A DNA stretch of 64,000 bases from the NCBI GenBank assembly GCA_016490735.1, contig JAEMWC010000755.1, forward strand, positions 210,001-274,000. Direction: 5' to 3'. A model generated the notes under the pieces. The model ran no database searches. It saw nothing but the letters and a program-made list of their open reading frames with translations, and was not told the DNA's origin. The stretch comes from Pachyseris speciosa. Its lineage: Eukaryota > Cnidaria > Anthozoa > Scleractinia > Pachyseridae. Shown in pieces: positions 37,401 through 49,357 of the stretch. The translations under genes and the position numbers were made by a program. How positions within the stretch are numbered: the stretch's first letter is position 1; each line of letters begins with the position of its first letter.

Positions 37401-39138
37401 AAGAATACCGAAAAAAGGAAACGTTTGTTTCAACACATGACTAAGCAATCTCGTACCCAGAGTCCTCAGGCTCTTTGGCCAGCGGATAGACTCTGGGATA
37501 CTGGAAAAAAAATCAAATTTTTTGATTGCCTGGCCAGTAACGGCTTCCATTGTTTTACCCCAGATTTTCTGGGAAAATGGCGGTCCATTATCCTAGAGTC
37601 TCTCCGGGCGTCCACCCGCTGACCAAACAGCTAAAGCTAAAGGGGCGTGTGTTGCAACGTTGCCAAGCAAAGTTGAATGAATTCATTGAAACTGTCCGAG
37701 AACAACGTTGAAGCTTCAGTTTAGGATCGTTTTAGGAAGAAGTGCAGAGTTTATTTGCTCTGAATGGTTTTAAATGGTCAGTAGTTTGGTCAAAGAGGGT
37801 GGAACGGTTTTCAAGTAGATGTACAAGCCGAAGGAAGCGAATTTTTAACCCATCAAAACAACAGCAACATGGGCGAATTTCATCAAACTGAAGACACAAT
37901 GTCAATTTAATTTGATGAACTAGAACATTGTCTCACCAGAGCTGGTCGGAAAAAGATACATGAGGCGGGTTAAGCAGGACAAATGTCCAGGTTATTCTTC
38001 AAGAAATGGTTTATAGAAATTTTTCTTGATGCGTGGAACAAAAACTGGAACCGCGGCCGCACAGAATAAGCTTAAGATAAACAACAAGAACTGCGATTCT
38101 TCTCATTTTTACAAGACATCGTATCTGTGACCGGAAAGTTTTAAGCTGGTGATTGATCGGCGTTGCATCGAGTGTAGGTCACTGATCGCTGGAAAGATTT
38201 CAATAGTGGATTATCGCTGCAAATTTAGTGGACTAAATAGACTGGCCCGTGAACATAGTTACAGATTGGTGACGTCGATACTTGTTGTTGAATACATATT
38301 TTCAATTTCGTTTAGTTAAGTCGAAAAACTCTTTCGGTATTTCCGTAGTTTTTAAATAATACTGCGTTTTGCTATTAGCTAAACATCAGCAGCCTGGAAA
38401 ATTTTCTTAGCGCTGCAAGAAAGCACTGTCTCTCGTCGTTCCAAAACACTTAGCAATGAAAAGTTAAACTTCCATTTGAATTTCGGTTCCAGTTTCGAAA
38501 TTTCTACTCGTTAATTCCGCTGCGAGACGACTAATGTTTTAATGGCTGCCGTTTCGAGGGAAAATGTTATTGAGCTTTCTCTCTTTGCCGAAGCGTTTAT
38601 TGACCATATAAGGTAGTGCAGGTATATGAGCTGAGAGCATGTGTCCGGCTAGCCAATGAAAATGCTGGAAATCTGATATCCGTAATTCAGTTTTTAACAC
38701 TATTTATTATTGTGCGACTCCGTCATCGTCGTCGTCGTAGTCGTCGTACGGTCGCGCAACAAGCAATAGGGGAATCCTTGTTTACAATATTTGCCTCATT
38801 AGCATGAACAATTCAGTTTCTGATGGAGCTACAAATAAATCAGTTCTGAATATTGAAAGGTCGTGGTATGAATAACTCTGCCAGTGAATATGAGCCTCAT
38901 GTATTGAATACTTTTTGTGCAACGCGGGTTTAAAAACTCAAAATTTTGCAAAGGATGTATGAGCTCATTAGTGCTTTTGCCACCCAGGGATTTTGCAGTT
39001 TTTGGAAGACAATATCTCCTTGAATACTATACCTAAAGAGTTAAAAATTTCACAATATATTAAACTTCACTAGCTCTTTAGCTACCTGGAGTCAAATCAC
39101 ATCTAACATGTTTCCTTCTGTAAGCAAAGCCGTATGCA

Positions 39139-39170
<32 letters not shown>

Positions 39171-39885
39171 TGAATCCCCCTATACCGCTAGCCATTTTTA
39201 CCATGAGAAAAGGAGTTGACGGGTTTCTACAAGTATGGGGCTCCGCTTTGGGGGGCCGTCGGAGCTCCCCTATCATCGCTGAAATTTCGCGACGTTATAT
39301 GGTTCATTTGATTGCTTTTTACCGGCTGTGCACGCTTTGTTGGTTGGGGTGGCTAAACGATCAAACATTTGTTCGTAACGCGAAATGTTGGATGAAAATG
39401 TTTGATCTATATCAAACTTGGAAAACCATATAAATGCAATAATCGAATCGAATATTTACCCAGGATAACCCTTCAGTACAAAGTACTGTTATCAACGACT
39501 GAGAATTAAAGACTAAGAAATAAGAATTAAAAAAATATACACTAAGTTAAAACTATTTAAAACTACAGTAAAAAAATACAAAAAACAATTGTCCAAGGCT
39601 TTCCTAAATAAAACTCTAGAATTGAAGTTTCTGAAGGTAATTCCTACCGGTTTCCAGCATTTTCAAGAACTGTTATTTTGATGGGTCATTTCTGCCAATC
39701 GTTATTACCTTTAAATTGGCCTTAACTTGTTCACGCCCAACGACTTGTTGGCGCTTAACTTTTTAACGCCTTAACTTGTTAAAAACACCCTTAATTACTC
39801 GGAATACTGTAAGTATACTGAGTTATAAAAATGTGTTAGATTTCAGTCTTTTTTTTTCTCTTGCGCTGCAAAATGCACAATACAA
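37401..39885. other. No gene seen
   Basis: About 2.5 kb without a recognisable coding region or repeat. The frame at 39134-39433 has no domain. Confidence 0.5.
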
Positions 39886-39888
39886 TTA

Positions 39889-39978
39889 GGTGGCGTGTTT
39901 TGATTGGGCAATGCACAGTAGAAGGCACGTGGCGGTGTTTAGATTGGGCAATGCACAATAGAAGGCACGTGGCGGTGT
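39889..39978. repeat. Short tandem repeat, about 41-bp unit
   Basis: Two full units and a start of a third: GTGGCGGTGTTTAGATTGGG, then CAATGCACAATAGAAGGCAC. Confidence 0.85.
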
Positions 39979-40112
39979 TTCATCGTAGTCCAAAGTGCAA
40001 AGTATTGCATCATTATTGTACCATCAAGAGCCTTGAGCTACGTGACTCATAAATCTCTTTCTGTTCAGCCTTTGAGGTGGACTGTCTTGCTTGGATTACT
40101 GAGGATGTTGCG

Positions 40113-40335
40113 ATATCTTTGTAAAGTTGTGAAGACTTTAATCCAGTAGAGTTTGTCCGCGTGAAAAGGTTTGCCGAATTTAAGACAAGGTTGGAAGCCT
40201 CCCACGTGCTGTGAGTATCGACTCGAATTAGAACGTTGTGACAGTTCTATATTTAGAAAATCGCAAACTTGTTTTGATGTAATTTGATCCGGATGATATC
40301 ACAACTCGAACGCTGTGACAGTTCTATGTTTAGAG
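40113..40335 (+). repeat. Dispersed repeat R1, copy 1
   Basis: Aligns with 57222-57400: ATATCTTTGTAAAGTTG, GTTTGCCGAAT, AGGTTGGAAGCCTC, CTGTGACAGTTCTAT. Function unknown. Confidence 0.6.
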
Positions 40336-40343
40336 ACAAGAGG

Positions 40344-40838
40344 TAATAGCTGAGTTAATCTTTTGTCTCACGATTGAGTCACAAAGATGTGGATCCCGAC
40401 GATTCGACCGCTATACTGCTGGTCTTCATCAGGCGATGGTGTCGACTGGCTGCGTGTGAGTATAATAAGCACCGTGGCTGGTGGTGATTGGTGCGTTTCT
40501 ATCCTCGCTTAGGCTGTTGTTGATTGGAGGATTTCGATCCTTGTCTCGGTCAATAAATTTAACTTCGTCCTAGAGCGGATAATGTCCAGTCGCGTAGCTA
40601 TGTTCTGAAACGGCGGAGGATTGGGTTCGAGCAAGCCGTATGTCTCTATCGTGTTCCTTAATCCGTTCATGCATAGATCTTCCCGTCTCTCCAATATAAA
40701 CCTTACCACATTCGCAGGGAACCTTGTAGACTACTCCGTCTTGTTTTACTGGATCGACAATGTCCTTAGGACATTATCCGCTCTGGGACAAAGTTAAATT
40801 TATTGACCGAGACCCACATTGGTACACCCGTAGGGTTT
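40344..40838 (-). mobile_element. Penelope-like fragment with inverted end piece
   Basis: 40344-40770 is a minus copy of the 24894-25480 type, with a large internal deletion (join near 40543). At 40771-40838 the sequence flips to plus orientation, repeating ACATTATCCGCTCTGGGACA through CACCCGTAGGG. The result is a small self-complementary remnant. Confidence 0.8.
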
Positions 40839-42300
40839 TTTTTAGGTACATACATACATACATACATACTTTTTATTTATTTATACATGGTAAAATCTTC
40901 AGTTTGTAGTACATTAATAAAATTAATTAAAACAAAACTGTTTTACAAGATTGCCGTGTGGGAGCCCGACTAACAATCGCTGTAAAATTTGTCAAGTTCC
41001 CTTTTAAAATATCCAAGAGAGTCTGATTTTCTTAAATTTACGGGAGGCTATTCCATAGTAGCGCCCCGCTGTAGCCCAAGGCAAGCTTACAATAGTTCGT
41101 GCGTGGAGGAGGATACTGGCACTAGTGTCATAACTGGACCTGGTAATGACCCTGGCAGCCCTATTTTGGAGTTTCTGGAGTTTTTCACTCAAGGTAACAC
41201 TGAGTTCATCCCAAACAGGGCAGCAATAGTCAAAGTGGGGCAAAATCAACGCTTGGTAGATTTGAAGAGCGGTACTTTCGGAAATGAATGGTCTTATTCG
41301 TTTAAGTGCGCCTATGGCTGCGGATATCTTCTTACTAATTTCTTCTATATGTTTTGTCCATGAAAGATGTTCGTCAATAAACAAGCCCAGCGATTTAGCT
41401 TCTTCGACTTTTTTTTGATCGATTTCCCGTCGATCTCAATATCGATCTGATTATTCGATAGAGCAAGTATTCGTTGAATTGACCCAATTACCATGAATTC
41501 AGTTTTAGCAATATTAAGGCTTAACCTATTGGTTATAAGCCAGCGCTGAAGATTTCTTAGTTCTAAGTTTACAGCATTCTCAAGATCAGTCATTGTACTG
41601 GCAGCGAAGGTTATATTAGTATCATCAGCGAAAATTCTAGGAGAGGCTGAAGTGAGGCAATTGGGAAGATCATTAATATAGACTAAGAATAGGAGTGGAC
41701 CAAGATTGCTACCTTGTGGGACGCCACAAGAGACTGGGGCAGTATTTGATAAATGGCCATTTGTGCTGCATTTTTGGCTTCGGTCAGAAAGATAAGATTC
41801 AAACCATTTGAGACTACGCGTGTCAACACCATATTTCCGAAGCTTTCGTATAAGGATACTATGGTCGATGGTGTCGAAGGCTTTTTTTCAGATCGATGAA
41901 AATTACACCATTTACAAGGCCGTTATCGGTATTGACCGACCAACTATTTGTGGCTTCAATCAATGCAGTGAGTGTACTGTGTAATGATCGGAATCCAGAT
42001 TGGCAGTAAGCTAGTAAGTTGTTATCATTAAGATAGTCACAAAGCTGGTCGTATATAATTTTTTCGAAAATTTTGGCAACGGTCGGAATAATGGATATTG
42101 GCCGATAGTTGTTCGGATCGTCCCTTTTGCCCTTTTTGAAAATAAATATTTGAGTGAGCGACGGTGCGGTTATGTTGCCAGCCATTTTAAGAAGTCTAGT
42201 TGGAATGTTAGTTGGAATGTTATCTAGTCCCGCAGCTTTCCCTTTCGTTTAGTTTGGTCAACAGTTTGCGAACTACGTTCACCGATCGATCTTTCAGAGA
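40839..42300 (-). mobile_element. CR1/Jockey-like LINE, 5'-truncated, one main frameshift
   Basis: Minus strand: KAAGLDNIP at about 42235, then KKGKRDDPNNYRPISIIPTV and QSGFRSLHST (42185-41885). A frameshift occurs in the A run of IDLKKAFDTIDHS (motif A, about 41885). VPQGSNLGPLLFLVYINDL and FADDTN (catalytic pair intact, about 41620) follow, then AKTEFMVIGS and the C-terminal IYQALILPHFDYCCPVWDEL (41380-41004). The (TACA)n-like run at 40847-40869 is the 3' tail. The endonuclease domain is missing. Confidence 0.85.
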
Positions 42301-42900
42301 AAAAGTTGTACACCATTAAATTGAACTATCTGTCATGCTGAGAGAGGTGACTAAGCGGTCAAACATGCACGTCCAACACGATGTTAGATGAAAATGTTTG
42401 ATCGCTTTTGGATTGTTACACTTGTTTTAGAACAAACATAGGCGTGGTGCATTTTGTTCTTGTAATGTTTTAATGTTTTGAGGTTTTTGAACCACGATCA
42501 ATTCCTGTTGACTGCTCTAAACAGAAAATATTGGCGCTAGGAAAGCCAAGCGAAATTGCTCAATACCAGTAAAAAAATTAATATACTAATCGCAGAGCTT
42601 CGCTTTTAGGTTTGGCTAAATCTATATCTTACGGCCACTAAGAAGGATTCTCCGTTATTTGAATCAAATTAGTGTTTTCTGAGTCCGGTCCAGAGTTATG
42701 ATTTTCCGGATCCTCACACTAAGGGATTCTGGGAATAGTAGCCATTGGTCGCCATCTTGGAGTAAAAAAGTAGGAAGTATCTCTATCTGTCTCAAAAAAC
42801 TGATCCTTGAAAGTTTCTTCTTTCTTAGGTAAGCATTGATTTATAATGCCTTTTTAATAGGCTTGTGTTTGTAATTTAACCAAGGTAATCGTGTCTAAAC
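42301..42900. other. No gene seen; block shared with 15760
   Basis: 42680-42870 resembles 15760-15990 and includes GTCGCCATCTTGGAG and CTTAGGTAAGCATTG. It may be an old duplicated first-exon or promoter block. Confidence 0.35.
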
Positions 42901-42903
42901 TTA

Positions 42904-43236
42904 TGCACATGTCATCGGCTTCCCCGTGGGGTTGAAGCCCGGGCCTACCAGGGAGATATGTGCGGGAATACAAGGAGAAGGACGGGATTCTTTGCTCGAG
43001 GGTAAGGGAAAATCTTGACATTGCTCTACGATCAAGGATTAGGGGGGGTGGGGGAATTCACAAGTTTGAAAAGGATGTCACGGGAATTTTCAGCTGAGAG
43101 ACTCCTCACCCAGGGGACTTTGTCTTGAGAGATTCCCCGACACCCCGGGGAAATTCCTCAAGTTTGCTTGACTGATTTTACAATCCCCCTGGTTAGCCGG
43201 GGGGTCGACCCCATGGGGAAGCCGATGACATGTGCA
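42904..43236. mobile_element. MITE with TTA target duplication
   Basis: Inverted ends TGCACATGTCATCGGCTTCC / GGAAGCCGATGACATGTGCA (about 30 bp in all) are flanked by TTA at 42901-42903 and 43237-43239. A 333-bp element with a TTA target fits PIF/Harbinger-type mobilisation. No coding capacity. Confidence 0.8.
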
Positions 43237-43239
43237 TTA

Positions 43240-44780
43240 CCCTGCAACATTGTTTCCTCGGGACTCTTTCAAGCCACGAGGCAGCTAGCTTAATGTCATG
43301 TTACCATCTTCCTCTTTCCCCTCTCAGTGTTGTTTCTCACAATTCTGCGGAAAAAGACAAACAAAACTTTGAGCGGAAGGAAGCAAGATGTGTCCCGAGA
43401 AATGTGACTGAAACTGTAGCTCTTAGTTTTGTTTCTATTATTTTATCACACTTCAGTTGAAAGTTCGTGTTGAAAATTTTACTCTTGCTGCCCACCAGTA
43501 ATGCCCTAAATGAATGTTAATATTCAGTGTGTGGCTACTCTGTGGCACAACTAAATTTTTATTGTTCATTGCATGAACAATGAGTGCTAGTGTTGTTAAG
43601 AGTCAGATGTGCCTATTTTGATACATGAGGCACAAACTAAGAGTGCTGACTACTGGTACATATACTCATCTACATACATCTACATATGGTAACTTGCAAA
43701 AATCACAAGGATGTAAAGCAAGTGTTAAACAAAGATAAAAATAATTAATACTCAAAGTTTATGAAAAATAATGTCAGCAGCAGCTTTAAAGGTGCTGATG
43801 CTTGGTTTATCAATTACTTATAAAGACAGCTCATTCCAGTCTTTAATTTTTCTGGGCCAAAAACTGACTTTTAACTCGTCACACAATGTTTGTATTAGTT
43901 TAAACATCTTGGGATGCGAGTTCCTTGTTGTAGTGTATGTCTGCCTCTGCACACGTGGTGAAATATCTAGTACAGCTTTGTTGTGAAGAGTTTTTTACAT
44001 CGACTCTAATCAGGCAATTCTTCTCCTGTGTTCAAGTGGTTGCCAATTCAATTCAGTCTTTTTTTGACTTTGTAAGATACTTTTGAAATGTAAAAAAAAG
44101 CAGGATAGTAATGACAAATGGAAGTCCTCATTGCCATTAAAGTAAAGTAGATTTCACAGTGCCTGCTGATAGGAGACAGTTAACTGTTGAAAGATGTGCT
44201 TGTAGGCATCGAGAGGCTTGAAACATTCATTGTCAGTTGCTCATGGTAAATTATCTTTGAATGTGATGATAAGTAAGCTTACAATTTGTAACGAAATGTA
44301 CAGGAAGTTCAGCATCAATGTAGAAAAAAATGTGCCAAAAGAATGAGGTCAGAATACTGATAATGAAAGTATCCACTCTGCTATGGTACAGGAGAATTAA
44401 GATATTTGACTTTTCACCAGGACTGAAAAAATTGATAAGTAACAGGCAATAGATAAGGTAACTTATCATATGACCCGTACAGCCCTGCGTGCACTTTCAT
44501 TGTGAAACTATTGAGAAAAACCCTGTATGAAGGCCGTACACCATCATTAGTGTGAGCAAGGCCAGAAAAAGCCGTACGGCCCTGTTAGGGATATGTACGG
44601 CCCCGAGCTGTACAATTTTAGAGGATTTTGTCGTGTCTAACCATGTAAGTTTATTTTACAACCAGAAAGCAAATGCAAACAACATAAAATTATTAGATCA
44701 ATGTTCTGTGCAAATTTGTCGATTTTTTGTAAAAACTTCATTTTCTACGTGCTCATAAAGAGTCTAAAGAAGCCATATGA
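43240..44780. other. No gene seen
   Basis: AT-rich sequence. The short frames at 43230-43460 and 43771-43986 show no domain. Confidence 0.5.
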
Positions 44781-44786
44781 TAAAAC

Positions 44787-44913
44787 ACTTATTGACTGAG
44801 TCAGGTCGGGCCAGATGGGAAAATATTTGGCTCTTGGTCATGGAACATGGTCAGTATGCCATGACCTCGAGCCAAATATTTTCCCGTCTGACCCTCCCAC
44901 TCAGTCAATAAGT
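44787..44913. repeat. Hairpin MITE-like palindrome
   Basis: ACTTATTGACTGAGT...GGGAAAATATTTGGCTC pairs with GAGCCAAATATTTTCCC...ACTCAGTCAATAAGT. The arms are about 55 bp with a short loop. Confidence 0.85.
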
Positions 44914-44984
44914 ACATAATCTTAAACATGGTTTGTCATTTGAAAAGTTTTGTTTCCTTCCTTAAAACATTATGTTTTCAAGTA

Positions 44985-45303
44985 GTCTCCTTTGCAGCCA
45001 TTATTAGGGTCATCATGTAATGTTCCTCCCCACTAACGTCTGCTCACTCTAGCTCTGCATTCCTTTCCCTCTGTTACCGAGAACCATTAAAATGCAACTA
45101 ATTCTTGGCAGCTGGGCCAATCATATTTCCCATTATATTTGCTGCCATAAGCACAACAAGATGAGGACTAGGACCAGGTTTCTAGAAAATGGAAGCCTGC
45201 TCCTTATTGGTCAGTTTGAGCAAAAGGAATGCAAAGCTTGAGTGAGCAGCCATTAGTGGGGAGGAGCATTGGTGATGACCCAAATAACGGCTGCGAAGGA
45301 GAC
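44985..45303. mobile_element. MITE with TA target, about 90-bp inverted repeats
   Basis: GTCTCCTTTGCAGCCATTAT at the left pairs with the right end ATAACGGCTGCGAAGGAGAC, flanked by TA. The arms extend through TCCTCCCCACTAA and GCTCACTC...GCATTCCTTT. 319 bp, no coding capacity. Confidence 0.8.
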
Positions 45304-45305
45304 TA

Positions 45306-46075
45306 GTTTCCAAGTTGCAACAAGACTCTTTCAGCTCATCTTACACACAGAGAAGAAATAAATAGCTAAAACTCTAACCGTAGTTCTCAAATAAGAATGT
45401 TGATTACCATGGAAGCCATAATTGAGTAATTTTAGGTGTTAAACCAAGGGCTGCAAAACCTGAAATGCTCATGAAATTATTTTAGCCAGCCTTTTAAGCC
45501 TGTTATCTCTAAGGAAGGCAGACAATGCAGATACAGTGCTACTGATGTCATGAATTATGTGCAGTAAGGATGCATCATGCAATTGTGAGGAATTACTTGC
45601 ATGTAAGCTCTCTGAGTCTTCTTTGAGGGCAATAAATTTTAAGTATGTGAGACTTCAGAATACAGGTACCATAAATGGGATCCTGAGGTGACAAGATAAT
45701 AATTTAAGGTCAGCACACACTAGGCAACAAGTTGCAGAGTAATGAAAAGCCACTTTGTGGAAATTCTGTTATCAAACGGTTATTATTATTAATTATTATT
45801 ATGGGATTCTCTCCAGTTTTCTGGTGTTCTTCTGGGTATTCTTAGTCATGTCTCAGCAACTCCCCGCAGCTTTGAGACAACACTTTCCGCAACAGGTGGG
45901 CAGTTCTGAGGATGGCCAACAACTGTACACTTCTAAAGATGTCAGGTAAATCTAGCTTCCCATTCCAAGTCTTTGCGTATTTCGAGATGCTTCCAAGTGC
46001 ACCAATCGCAATACAGTGTAGGTATTACTGTGACTTTCGATGCTCCATGAATCCTTCTGATTTGGAATGCTACGT
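45306..46075. other. No gene seen
   Basis: No recognisable gene. The frame at 45755-45949 has no known domain. Confidence 0.5.
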
Positions 46076-47186
46076 CAACAACAACAACAACAACAACTTT
46101 ATTTATCTTTACATATGAAAGTTAAGGGTAGTTTGCCCCGCAAATAGCTGAGAAGCTAGTCGTGGCGGGGCAAGACAAATACATATACAACTCAGATGAG
46201 TAGCTTAAGAAACAAAAAAAGAACCTTAAATTAAAACAAGCCTTGCAGATTATTACAACTTCAAAAACAAAAAAAAAATAAATAAATAAAATAATAATAA
46301 TAATAATAATAATGATGATGAATAAATAGATAAATAAATAAAACGAAGATCTAGTTAACACAGCGCTTACTGACATACAATGAAGAAAAGAAAAGAAAAA
46401 CAAACATTAATTAAAGAGATTAAAAACTGGATCTATATACCTACTTTTTTCATGATCATGGGGATTTGAATATAGTCATCCTCCTTTTCTAAAATATCAA
46501 ATAACAATTTGCGAAGAACTCGTTTGAAAGTTTTTTTTTTAGGAAGATCCATTATATAGCGTGGTATCTTATTCCACAGTTTTACTCCGAGTCGAGAAAA
46601 GGAATTGTTTAGTATTTCGAGTCTAGAACTTTTAACAGCGAACTTTCCAGACGTAGACGATCGTGTATTGTATGAGTGAATATTACACGTTTTCTGAAAT
46701 AAATTTAGAATATTTGTTGGGGCTTTATCATTATTGATATCATACATTAAGGTTGATACCGATTCATAATAAAGAAAAGTTATTGGTAGGACGTTTGCTT
46801 CGAGAAATAAAGGAATTGCATGGTCATGCCAGTCTGTGAAGTACAATAAGCGAAGAGCTCTTTTCTGAAGAATTAAAATTTTATTAAGATAAGTCTTGCA
46901 TGCCTGGCCCCAGGCAGCAAGACCGTAGGTTAAATATGGATGAACTAATGACTTATAAATATTCAAAAGTATTGGTCGAGGTACAGTGTGGCGTAGCTTT
47001 GCAATCAGTCCAACATTTTTGCTAATTTTTGTAACAATAGAATCAATGTGATATTTCCAAGAGAGATTCTGATCAATGAGAACGCCCAGATATTTTATAT
47101 AGACTTTAGACTCGAGATGAACATATTTATTCTTTTCATTATCAAACATGCAAAGTTTTGGTTGGTAAGTAAGTCGCTTTTGGTAC
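46076..47186 (-). mobile_element. CR1/Jockey-like LINE 3' end, nested
   Basis: Minus strand frame from about 47186 to 46433: KYLGVLIDQNLSWKYHIDSI, NIYKSLVHPYLTYGLAAWGQ, RALRLLYFTDWHDHAIPLFL, HSYNTRSSTSGKFAVKS, RLGVKLWNKIPRYI. This is the region after the RT in CR1/Jockey-type ORFs and is open to its stop. The (TTG)n tail lies at 46076-46098. The first 17 or so residues of the open frame (47236-47187) belong to a different LINE into which this one inserted. Confidence 0.8.
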
Positions 47187-47700
47187 CTATGCACCTTCTC
47201 CTCCTCAGTCCTGATGATGTTCTGGTCTGCTGGCACAGCTATGTCAATAAATGTCCATTTCTGTGTCTTTATGCACTTAGAGTAATGTCTGCCCGATTGT
47301 GCTTCAGCACCATGTCTCTGTAGATAGTCATGTCCCAGGTAATCCTCACTTCTAAATTCTCTGCGACTTGCAAGGGTTGATGGTCATACCACTTGTCAGT
47401 ACAGTCTATCCCATACTTACTGCACATCTCCCAGTGTACCCGCCGGGCCACCTTGTCATGTTGCTTCCTATACTCTCTCTGGGCAAGCTTCCACTTTTGC
47501 ATCCACTGACAATATGTCGTACTGTTTCAGTAGATTCGCCACACAATTTACACAGTGGTGTCACTGGGGTCTTATCTATGCTGTACTTGATCGAGTTTCA
47601 GCCAGAATCAAACTTTTGTCTTCTTCTTTAAGAATCCATTCCTAAGCCATATCCAGGACTCCTCTCCAGCTAGATTTGATATTTTTGGATAAACTCTCCG
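47187..47700 (-). mobile_element. LINE C-terminal fragment with restriction-like endonuclease
   Basis: Minus strand: PLCKLCGESTETVRHIVSGC (zinc-knuckle-like C-x2-C-xn-H-x4-C, about 47580-47520). Then come QREYRKQHDKVARRVHWEMC, WYDHQPLQVAENLEVRITWD, RADITLS and KWTFIDIAVPADQNI. This order (knuckle, HD.VA..VHW, then an RxD...D-containing block) is that of LINEs with a C-terminal restriction-like nuclease. The end is interrupted by the LINE at 46076-47186. Frameshifts near 47500 and 47280. Confidence 0.65.
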
Positions 47701-47779
47701 TGTAGTGCTTTCTCCTTCCAGTTCCTCTCATAGTCCTGAAGGCTCTATTTCATCATCAAGACCTACGCGTTTGAATCGA

Positions 47780-48300
47780 CAAATTCTTTCAGGGCGTTTA
47801 TTAGAAACTTGACACTACATACATACGTACTTACTTATACTCTCCCCGTCGGGGCTTTTCTGGGATACAATGCTTCTCTAGGGTGAGATCGGACGTAAGC
47901 CTGTGAAGGCGCCTCTGGCTGCCGCTATAAGTCCATATTTGATCTCACCACTCACACAACCACACATAATGTCAAAGACAGATGAAAGGTAGAGATAGAC
48001 CACTACACCGGGAACTACGTCCTGACCTGATATCCTGATTTCCTACTCATGGTTTCTTCAAGCAATGAAAGCAATGAAAACCCCTAGGTCTAGTAATACC
48101 CGTTTTCTCCGTGTTTGTTCATGTCGTGTCCGCCGTCCGGCGCCGGTGCCACACGCGGCCTGAAAGAAAGATGGTCTTGGACATCAGCAGGATTCGGACT
48201 TGAGGCCATTGGGTTTTGAATGCTTTCGCTCAGCGTTTTTAGCGCTGATGCCACTTAGTCATTAAGTATTTTTGTCTGAGAATTATAAAATACTTAACCC
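47780..48300. other. No gene seen; possible SINE-like piece
   Basis: 48190-48265 (AGGATTCGGACTTGAGGCC, then GCTCAGCG...GCGCTGA) looks like a worn tRNA-type or repeat segment. I could not assign it. Confidence 0.3.
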
Positions 48301-48840
48301 GTGGGCATAGCGTTTCTTTTGACCTTTTTTTTCCCTATTTTTAATCTTTTCGACAACACTGCAACTAAAACACTGAATGACAAAAGATGCAGAGGCTTTT
48401 CTAACCGTATCTCGAATTTTAAACCGTTCGATGAGCCTCTCCTTTCTCATACACTGTGCAGAAACATCCAACGATCGGCGAAAACAATGTGCATAGTCAT
48501 TTCTGAATAAATACACTGTGGATATTATTACAATTAAACTCGTACATCATGATAAGCACAATGCGCGCGATGTAAGAACGACAGAATTCTCTCTTCTCGG
48601 GTTTACCTCGGTGTAAAAACCTGGCGAGATTTTCTTTGTCTTACGAGGTATTGTTGTGTTGTACGCTATTGTTTTCAATATTTTGTTTTCTTTGTTTAAT
48701 CATTCGTGAGTTTCACAGGTTTTTACACCGAGGTAGAGCCCTCTTCTCTTTTGTTTAGCACTAAATGAGGGATACGATACGTTATTTTTCCAGTGTGATG
48801 AGATCAATCGCTAGTTACCGAACTTCTTTTTGAAGAAATT
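48300..48840. repeat. Diverged copy of the TE1/TE2 shell sequence
   Basis: CGTTCGATGAGCCTCTCCTT, GGCGAAAACAATGTGCATAG, AATAAATACACTGTGG and CACAATGCGCGCGATGTAAG follow the order seen at 31960-32400. It ends ATTTAGTG-like near 48765 and is interrupted by the MITE at 48599-48740. It lies about 500 bp upstream of ZNF3. Confidence 0.6.
48599..48740. mobile_element. 142-bp MITE, 8-bp TSD
   Basis: Inverted ends TACCTCGGTGTAAAAACCTG at 48604 and its complement near 48715-48734. CTCTTCTC flanks it at 48591-48598 and 48741-48748. Related shell copies (9330, 32380) read straight through this point, which gives an empty site. Confidence 0.85.
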
Positions 48841-48851
48841 CGTAATTGCTT

Positions 48852-49211
48852 ATGGGTTATGCCAGTGATGATCTTGAATTTTCCAGTAGTACTGGTGAAG
48901 AATCCTTCCAAGGAGACGTCGAATTCGAGGAAATGTATGAAGAGGGCGATGAAGAAGCATTCGCAAATGCCTTTCTCTCAAGAGTCTTGCACACGATGAA
49001 TGACTTGAGCAGAACTGTGGCAATTACTGTCATTAATGTCAGATGGTCTGTCGTTAACAATACTCCTTTCATACTAAAGAACTGTTTCGTTCTCCGAGAA
49101 AAAAGGTGTTTCTTTACCATCGGATCTCCATGGCAGCCCCTGTTATCACGGTTAACATTTCACAACAAAACGAAGGTTTGGTCCTGTTTAAATCGTCCTA
49201 ATGCAGTGTAA
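48852..49211 (+). other. Acidic open frame upstream of ZNF3
   Basis: ATG 48852 starts MGYASDDLEFSSSTGEESFQ, then GDVEFEEMYEEGDEEAFANA. The first 40 residues are strongly acidic; the rest (after about residue 60) looks like intron. It could be an upstream ZNF3 exon, since it lies just before the ZNF3 acceptor, but I see no convincing donor and no homologue upstream of ZNF2. Confidence 0.25.
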
Positions 49212-49334
49212 AAGCTACTAACCTGCTTACTGGATTTTCTCCTTGGCTTGAGATTAACCTTTTATGAACCCCTTAGCAGTTCTTTCACTATAAACTGGTG
49301 TCGCTAGTCAATCTTGTAATCAATTGACTCTTTT

Positions 49335-49351
49335 ATGTTTTGTTATTGTAG
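49335..49351 (+). promoter_or_regulatory. Predicted splice acceptor of ZNF3
   Basis: T-rich ATGTTTTGTTATTGTAG ends at 49351. The exon then starts GACAGG directly before ATG 49358. Confidence 0.65.
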
Positions 49352-49357
49352 GACAGG

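Noticed and set aside
39134..39433. 99-codon frame
   Set aside because: No domain, no splice context, ordinary AT-rich surroundings.
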